A stretch of 7,523 nucleotides of DNA from Bacteroidales bacterium (lineage in GTDB: Bacteria > Bacteroidota > Bacteroidia > Bacteroidales > GCA-2748055), in assembly GCA_029934875.1 (NCBI GenBank), contig JAOZLK010000205.1:1-7523 (forward strand). Reading direction: 5' to 3'. Below the pieces are notes generated by a model that saw nothing but the letters and a program-made list of their open reading frames with translations, was not told the DNA's origin and did no database searches. The position numbers and the translations under genes were made by a program. Shown here in pieces: positions 6,830-7,523 of this stretch; the stretch's first letter is position 1, and every line of letters begins with the position of its first letter.

Positions 6830-7351
6830 CTAACTTCGAATAATTGGAAATCTTCTCCATATTAACTCGCACTTCACATTTTTAAGTTGCTTTTCAAGCT
6901 TTGCTATTATCATTCGACTAACAAGAATAGGTTTATGATTTCTTACATAGACTTTGTAGTAGTAGTAGGGAAACCAATGCATTCGACCCAATCTATCTCC
7001 TTTTTCTAACCCAGAATGATGTTTTTCAATCCGAGTGATATCTTGAAATTGAAATCTTGAAATTACATCTCGTCTGGAGATTTCCATTATACCGTTTGGC
7101 TGGTCAATTTTCAAAGTCATTTCCCAATCGTGAAATAAGTAGTTCAATTCCAAAACCATTGGCGGTATTCCAGTAATGCAGATCCAAATAGTTGCGACAA
7201 TTAACGCAAAAAAGAACGAGTCAGAATTGGCTGTAACGGTTAATATTGGTATAAAACCTGCAATAAAAACTATTGTCACAAATAAAGGCCATAGTATAGG
7301 TCTGGCCGAGGACCAAAATGTGAGCTTGTATATTTGACTATTGGTATCCAT
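6830..7351 (-). CDS. Two-TM membrane protein with a C-terminal soluble domain, unknown function (possible immunity protein)
   Basis: I do not recognise a named family. The 173-residue product has a short N-terminus and two hydrophobic segments (about residues 18-39 and 46-68). A soluble C-terminal part rich in beta-prone residues follows (about 75-150: MTLKIDQPNGIMEIS, FQDITRIEKH, YYYYKVYVRNHKPILVS) and a basic tail (LIWRRFPIIRS). The pattern of two helices followed by a small beta domain resembles membrane-anchored bacterial PH-like proteins. Its ATG lies inside the end of the upstream minus-strand gene, with a 14-base overlap, so the two are almost certainly co-transcribed and probably translationally coupled. 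The DNA is clearly AT-richer than the + strand genes to the left. A small membrane protein directly behind a larger gene's 3' end is the usual layout of a toxin-immunity pair, but this role is inference. The stop is TAG at 6830-6832. Confidence 0.7.
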   Translation of the reverse strand: MDTNSQIYKLTFWSSARPILWPLFVTIVFIAGFIPILTVTANSDSFFFALIVATIWICITGIPPMVLELNYLFHDWEMTLKIDQPNGIMEISRRDVISRFQFQDITRIEKHHSGLEKGDRLGRMHWFPYYYYKVYVRNHKPILVSRMIIAKLEKQLKNVKCELIWRRFPIIRS

Positions 7352-7523
7352 GTTGCATCCACCAGTTTACATCATTAACCCGATTGTAGAGTTCCATATA
7401 CTTTTCTTTGATTTGAAAGTAAGCCTTCTCATAGAATGACAATGCAGGCCCGGCAATTGGAATAGGACTACCAAGAAATGTCAATCCCGCAACAAGGGTT
7501 GTTCCACTTAACCGGTAAATATA
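7338..7523 (-). CDS. C-terminal 61 residues of an unidentified protein (possible polymorphic-toxin tip), cut by window edge
   Basis: Reading the minus strand inward from the right edge, one frame is open from 7523 to a TAG at 7338-7340, giving 61 residues with no stop. The visible part begins YIYRLSGTT and contains a glycine/proline-rich hydrophobic stretch (about residues 7-30: TTLVAGLTFLGSPIPIAGPA). A charged helical tail follows (SFYEKAYFQIKEKYMELYN), ending WWMQHGYQ. The frame is supported by protein-like composition and by the 14-base overlap with the downstream start codon. No family is recognised. A hydrophobic C-terminal end followed at once by a small membrane protein would suit the variable tip of an RHS-like or other polymorphic toxin, yet nothing of the body of the gene is visible, so this remains a guess. 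Confidence 0.5.
   Translation of the reverse strand, partial: YIYRLSGTTLVAGLTFLGSPIPIAGPALSFYEKAYFQIKEKYMELYNRVNDVNWWMQHGYQ

Overview
The window looks like chromosomal DNA from a member of the Bacteroidota. Four things suggest this: the kind of PurF-like protein encoded (N-terminus MSGFFG), A-rich start regions without clear Shine-Dalgarno sequences, one weak match to the phylum's TAnnTTTG -7 element, and the set of lipid genes. No rRNA, tRNA, CRISPR array or insertion sequence was found. The assignment rests on family recognition by eye, not on a database search.

Left part (1-2116, + strand): the window opens inside a gene for a PQQ-type beta-propeller protein, of which only the C-terminal part is present. 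After an 80-base spacer carrying a perfect 9-bp inverted repeat comes a PurF-like protein. Its phosphoribosyltransferase half and four Fe-S ligand cysteines look intact, but its glutaminase half has lost the catalytic cysteine and most glutamine-site motifs.

Middle part (2176-6604, + strand): three closely packed genes form a probable operon. They encode a long-chain acyl-CoA/acyl-ACP synthetase (AMP-forming), a YghO-like GNAT-fold acyltransferase 14 bases downstream, and a CrtI/retinol-saturase-like FAD oxidoreductase that overlaps it by an ATGA junction. A reasonable reading is that the ligase activates a fatty acid, the acyltransferase transfers the acyl group to an amine or another acceptor, and the oxidoreductase changes the saturation of a lipid or isoprenoid. 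A role in sphingolipid/ceramide or another special membrane lipid or pigment is inference.

Right part (6605-7523): the strand switches and the DNA becomes visibly AT-richer (21 of 60 bases are G/C at 7201-7260, against 34 of 60 at 6481-6540). On the minus strand lie the last 61 codons of an unidentified gene with a hydrophobic stretch, a 173-residue two-TM membrane protein overlapping it by 14 bases, and a short open frame that may be a gene remnant. The arrangement resembles the tip of a polymorphic-toxin gene followed by its immunity gene. The region between the convergent genes also holds a perfect 16-bp palindrome.
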